From Sophora flavescens (lineage: Eukaryota; Streptophyta; Magnoliopsida; Fabales; Fabaceae), in the NCBI GenBank assembly GCA_030762895.1, contig CM061068.1, positions 78,889,228 to 78,953,227 on the forward strand: DNA of 64,000 nucleotides, written 5' to 3'. This document shows positions 59,746 through 64,000 of the stretch, piece after piece (position 1 is the first letter of the stretch; every line of letters starts with the position of its first letter). A model generated the notes under the pieces. It saw nothing but the letters and a program-made list of their open reading frames with translations, did no database searches and was not told the DNA's origin. The translations under genes were made by a program, and so were the position numbers.

Positions 59746-60563
59746 AGTTCAAATGTTTTTTGTGAAAGTATACGTTAACACAAACCCGCCTGCCTTAATT
59801 CCTTTTTCACCTGCACTTTCACTCTCTGCCTCTGTTCTCGATCACCACCTCTTCTGCCCTAACCCTTCTCAAGCATCGCGGGCTCCTCTCCACCGCCACC
59901 ACTGCGAGGTCTTCTCCACCACCACCATGACCGTATTCTCTGATGAGTTCTCTACTCTTCTCTTTTCTCTTCTCCCCTCTCTCTTCTCTCTCTTCTCTTC
60001 TCTATGCCTTAACGTCTCACCGCGACCGTGTTTTCTGTCTCATTTGAGGTTCTCCACGCGCAAGGAAAGAACCCCTGAGCCACTCTCCCTCTCCTCTTTG
60101 TGAACCCGGTAATGCCCTAAACCTCATTTTTGCTTTTGTCATTTTGGTTGTTTTCAAATATTTTGTATTGCACTGGTTGTATGAATGATTTGTGATACCC
60201 ATTTTGTTTCAAATATTTTTGTCATCAATCTTGTTTATTGTTTAATGCTTTCTATTATTAAAAGTTTCAGTTTATTAGCTTAGAACACAATGTTAGTCAA
60301 AGAGTTGCTTGGATGAGTTTTTCTCTTCAGCTATCTCTATTTTTTTTGCCACATTTGTAAGATACAGACTCCTCTAAATCCTAACAGTCTTGAAACTGTG
60401 AATTTCTTGCTGAGCTGTGTTTAAAAATTCTATTCTTGTTGCTTTTTTTTTAAAGATTTTTTGTTTGTTTGGATGATGGGAAAGTTGAGGAACAAGGACT
60501 GGATTTAGAAAAGAGATAAAAAAATCCAATTTATTATTATATTTCATCTAAACAGGCATACAC

Positions 60564-62135
60564 ATGGCTAATTCAGTTGACATCCCTCATGCACCGGATG
60601 GGTCGGTGCCGGCTACGCCAGCTGATAGTGTAAGTTTTATTTATACATATAATGTTAATTAATTACGCTTATATTTTTTATTTATCCATGTTATATTTAC
60701 ATACTATTTTTTTGTCCAAACAGGCATCACGGAGTTCGAAAAAATGGGGTAGAGCAGCCACTGTTTTGAAAAAATTAGACAAGTCTAGGCTTAGCGATCA
60801 GAAGCTTGAGGTCTGGTTTGATTGTGAACTGACTCCCTAGGGACCCCTAGCTAAGCAATTTACCAGTTGGGTGGCTAAGGAGGCTAAAGAGCATACTAGC
60901 ATTCTGTATGATGATTGGGAACACGTACCGTAGAATGTGAAGGATCGGATTTGGGAGTCAATAACGGTATTTTACTTTTACACTCTTTTGATGTACATTA
61001 TTAAAGAATTATTTGAGTTCTAATTCCTCTTTTTTGTTATGTAATTAATGTAGATCAAGTGGACCGTGCCGAATACTGATCAACATAGGCAGGAATGGCT
61101 CTCACTAGCAGCTGCATTGGAAAGGGTTCAAGCACGATCTGACTAGGCATTACATATTTAGAGAGAAGAGGTATGAATCTCCTCTTGCTTGCTACTCATA
61201 CCTAGATATGGATACGTGGGATGCCTTTGTTAGGAGCCGAGGCACACCTGCCTTTCTGGTTAGTCGAAGTTAATTTACTTATCCATTTTAAAGTACATTT
61301 AAGTAAAAAAAATCTATTTAACTAAATTTATTACGTGTTATTTGTAATTGGTTAAAAGGGAAAAGGGTAAGCGGAATCAAGCAAAGAATGTTCACACCCA
61401 CACCATGTCTCAAGGTGGGTATCCCACTTTGATAAAGGGTATGATAGAGGATAAGTTAAAGGTGAGGCAAAAGGAACTGAATGAGAAGATAGCAGCAGGA
61501 GAGGCACCTGAGGACTCAATTGTTGATCCTCCGTCTCCACCTGCACGCGAGGATTGTTGGGTGGAGGGCCGAAAGTCAAAAAAAGTGAGATTTTAAAGTT
61601 GAAGCCATGCGCATTGTGGCAGCAAATATTGTAAGTAACAAACTAACCGCATTTCTAGTTGATATTTGTAACACCTTGTCTTCTTACATGTTTTTAATTT
61701 CGTCTTTGTAGGAGGAGCTTAAGGAACAAAGCTCGCAGGGATCATTCGTCCCACATGGACGTCGGGATATCTTGATCACCGCCCTAGGCAAAGACGACCA
61801 CCCTGGTCGGGTCATTGGTGTTCCAGGGACGGTGGGCATCAAGAAATTCTATGGGAAATGCTCCTCACGTAGGAGGGTCGAGAAGACGGTCGATATGGCG
61901 GAGCTCAGACAAGAGCTCATTGCCGACCAGACCTTTAAGAAAGAGATGCTAAGAGAGTTTCTAGCTGACCCAGATCTCACGGAGATGTTTAGACAGCAGT
62001 TTTCTTCCGTGGGTTCCCAAGAAACAGCGGGAGTTGCTCAACATTCACATGTGAGCACAAAAGAGAGCTGTCAAAAGACACATGTGGAGGTGGATGAGTT
62101 GTCAGAGAAGGAGCGGGAGTTGGAGGTGAAATAGC
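60564..62135 (+). pseudogene. En/Spm-type transposase-associated protein (Ptta-like), broken
   Basis: Plus-strand exons at about 60564-60629 (MANSVDIPHAPDGS), 60724-60966 (SSKKWGRAATVLKKLD, KQFTSWVAKEAKEH), 61054-61263, 61358-61596 (NVHTHTMSQGGYPTLIKGMI) and 61712-62134 (GRRDILITALGKDDHPGRVI, GIKKFYGKCSSRR, then a charged coiled-coil-like tail). This order is that of plant Ptta/En/Spm transposase-family proteins. In-frame stops at about 60838 and 60931 and a shift near 61120 make it a pseudogene. Confidence 0.75.
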
Positions 62136-62264
62136 GGGAGCTGGAGTTGGCGATGCAGAAGTTCGAGTTGTCCCGGGTATATTCATAATGATCATATTTA
62201 TCAATTACTTATGTTTTCTTTATTCTCAATTTCTTATACTTTATTTACAATTGAAGGCAAAGCA

Positions 62265-63070
62265 GAAGGTGTCGATGCCACTTCGTCAGTCTCCCTTTAC
62301 TCGTCCCTTTACTTGTATGTTCTCTCTTGGTCAGGATTTTCAGTGGGAGCCTTTTGAATGCCCGCTGGAACACGATGGATGGATTGGACGCCCAGACCAA
62401 AAATTTGAATTTAGACTCTGTTGTGATGATCTTGGGACTTTTTGCACAGATAGCCATTGAATAACCAGCACGATTTCGAGTCTGTGGTGGACGTAAGTAC
62501 ATTTTAATTTTATAATTCATTTAATTTTTATATTTTATTTCAAACTTATAATTTATTTAAATTTAAATTTATTAAGTGATTAACAATTACTTATTTCACA
62601 TCTCAGGTATCTGCATCGCCTTCTGCTTAACAGGGGCAACAATGTTTATGGATTCTTAGACCCCACTATCATAACTCAATTCTTGTCCGATGACAGTACA
62701 GTAAATACCTTGGAACCTTAGTTGGAGGAAGTGATCGGAAAGACATATATCTGGCACCCTACTTAAAGGATAACCATTGGCAGTTGCTCGTACTTCATCC
62801 TTCTAGGCATACTGTGTTATATCTGTATGCTCTCTCCACAACGACCCGCCGAAGGATGTGGTGACCTCTATCAATATATAAGTAATTAGTCTTCTATTTA
62901 ATTAAATTTGTAACATTTGCTTTTATTTTATTACACATGATGAACATATAATTGACATTATCATATTTTGTTTATGATAGCGCGATGAAGGCATGCAGCA
63001 TATCTTGCGCCAACAGGAAGAGTAGGTCTTCAAAGTTTAAAGGAAATCCTGAATGGATTAACCTCAAGGT
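62265..63070 (+). pseudogene. Ulp1-like protease region of the CACTA element, broken
   Basis: Fragments resemble the C48/Ulp1 protease domain that many plant CACTA elements carry: a stretch around 62600-62700 (NNVYGFLDPTIITQFLSDD), then DNHWQLLVLHPSRH in another frame near 62770-62810 (the His-Trp pair fits the catalytic-His motif). The Asp and Cys motifs are not clear, and several stops and shifts are present. The Ulp1 assignment is by motif only. Confidence 0.55.
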
Positions 63071-63104
63071 TGCTAGTTTATTAAATAGTAATTAATATTA
63101 TAAT

Positions 63105-63106
<2 letters not shown>

Positions 63107-63140
<34 letters not shown>
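63107..63140. repeat. (TA)n microsatellite
   Basis: AT run of about 17 units, marking the limit of the recognisable CACTA body. Confidence 0.9.
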
Positions 63141-63143
<3 letters not shown>

Positions 63144-63890
63144 CGTATCACGTGAGAACTCTTGTTTATTATGAGAAATGAGAACTTTTAATTGTAGCCA
63201 TTAGATTACATTCAACAGTTCAGATTATTCCTTGTAATTAAAAAGTCATGTGACCCTTCCTCACCCCCTTGGGTCATCTTTCTCTCAATCTCAGAACTAG
63301 TTTTTGAGGATGGACTGTTACAGAAAAATTCATGAACCCTCAAAAGCAAAAGTCTCAATTAAAACAAAAGTTCATAAACCCTCAAACTCAATCTAAACCA
63401 TCAATCTGAGTAATTGAAAAAAGTTCATGAACCTCAAAACAAAAGTCTCAATGGAAACTCAATCTTCCACCACTTTAAAATCAAGCTTAGCAACAACAGC
63501 ATGGCGGAGGATGGTGGTTTGGGTGACCAATAGGGAGAGAGAAGGCGGCGTGGTGGAGGGCGAACGGTGCGCTTGAGTAAGGAGGTCTGGTGTGGTGTGG
63601 CAGAGGAGGTCGGAGGTCTAGTGCGGTGCTCACTGAAATTTGGAGCGGCGTGGCGGAGAGAACGGCGGAGGTCTGGGCGAACGGGAGAGAGAAGGCGGCG
63701 ACGCGCTGTGATCGTTGCATGAGGAAGAAAGGAACTCAAAGCAAAAAAGGCCACCGTCCATGGCGTTGTTACTGGACTGAAAAGTATTGTTTTGGGTTCT
63801 CTCTATGTATATATTACTATCTAGGTGGTTCTTTGGTGGAGTCTTTTGTGTGTTGCCTCTCCTGTTAGTTCGCTCGGTGCCATGCTATTA
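63141..63890. other. Unassigned sequence, repeat-like
   Basis: It begins GTATCACGTGAGAACTCTTG and contains GTAGCCATTAGATTACATTC, phrases I associate with plant non-autonomous repeats. A G-rich stretch at 63500-63720 repeats GAGAGAGAAGGCGGCG and GGAGGTCTGG units. No credible gene was found. Confidence 0.4.
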
Positions 63891-63891
63891 C

Positions 63892-64000
63892 TAGGGCCTT
63901 ATTTGGATAAACAACTTATTTAATCGTTTATGGTATAAGATCTTATCATATGAGAGATTATGCCATAGGTGCTTCCATTGGATAAGCTACTTTGTGTTTG
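63892..64000. mobile_element. Possible terminal part of a MITE at the right edge
   Basis: Starts GGGCCTTATTTGGATAAACA and continues with TTATGGTATAAGATCTTATC inverted motifs. This layout is common in legume MITEs. It is cut by the window end. Confidence 0.4.

Larger units (their letters stand above)
59523..63106 (+). mobile_element. Decayed CACTA (En/Spm) transposon, left end and body
   Basis: The left end begins CACTAGTGGAAAATATG at 59523. It is followed by a subterminal cluster of direct and inverted repeats of TTTTAACGTCTGTTGTTTAA-type motifs (about 59570-59745), as in CACTA elements. Downstream plus-strand exons encode En/Spm transposase-associated and Ulp1-like proteins (separate entries). 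No matching TAGTG right end was found, so the element is truncated or ends beyond the window. The right limit given is the last recognisable coding-like sequence before the TA repeat at about 63107. Confidence 0.8.

Noticed and set aside
59753..60103. 116-codon plus-strand open frame with Ser/Leu/Pro-rich translation
   Set aside because: It is pyrimidine-rich CT repeat sequence in the CACTA 5' region, more like an untranslated leader than a protein.
63434..63754. Arginine/leucine/proline-rich open frames on both strands
   Set aside because: These are translations of a purine-rich, internally repeated stretch. Open frames on both strands together are not convincing.

Overview
The window is plant nuclear DNA, most probably from a legume (Fabaceae). 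It is AT-rich, its genes have many short exons with GT-AG introns, and it is full of Copia, hAT, CACTA, LINE, SINE and miniature elements. The exon sequences match the SOS1 protein type I know from soybean-like legumes closely but not identically, so I do not name a species.

Two host genes can be built exon by exon. Both lie on the minus strand and both move monovalent cations. (1) SOS1/NHX7, the plasma-membrane Na+/H+ antiporter, starts at 40192 and runs leftward out of the window. I place 22 exons (3144 nt, 1048 codons, phase kept at every junction); the last C-terminal exon(s) lie left of position 1. (2) A HAK/KUP/KT potassium transporter runs from 51317 to 44352 in 8 exons (2151 nt, 716 residues plus stop, phase kept throughout). 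Its 3' end is about 4.2 kb upstream of the SOS1 start.

SOS1 is stretched to more than 39.5 kb by transposons confined to introns. Intron 21 (949-10697) holds an Au-type SINE and Copia element A, which itself carries a complete-ended hAT transposon. Intron 17 holds a possible solo LTR. Intron 13 (14466-20026) holds Copia B. Intron 12 holds an L1-type LINE 3' piece with a MITE. Intron 9 holds an RTE-like LINE piece and a non-autonomous LTR element (E). Intron 5 (26945-37284) holds a 0.43-kb TRIM and Copia C, which contains an oppositely oriented, truncated Copia D and a solo LTR. Intron 1 holds another TRIM-like element. The potassium-transporter introns hold an L1-type LINE and a possible solo LTR.

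The SOS1-transporter intergenic region (40193-44351) holds a 0.3-kb direct repeat around a 125-bp tandem repeat and a GGCGCC-rich block. Right of the transporter (51318-59522) lies gene-poor DNA with two hAT MITEs (8-bp target duplications), a Mutator-like MITE (9-bp duplication) and TA microsatellites. From 59523 a decayed CACTA (En/Spm) element with a transposase-like region and a Ulp1-protease-like region fills most of the remainder.

No new multi-gene system was found. The points most worth following are the Na+/K+ transporter neighbourhood, the intact SOS1 reading frame across heavily invaded introns, the inverted Copia pair that could make hairpin RNA inside an SOS1 intron, and the non-canonical TG...TA LTR ends that target-site duplications support.
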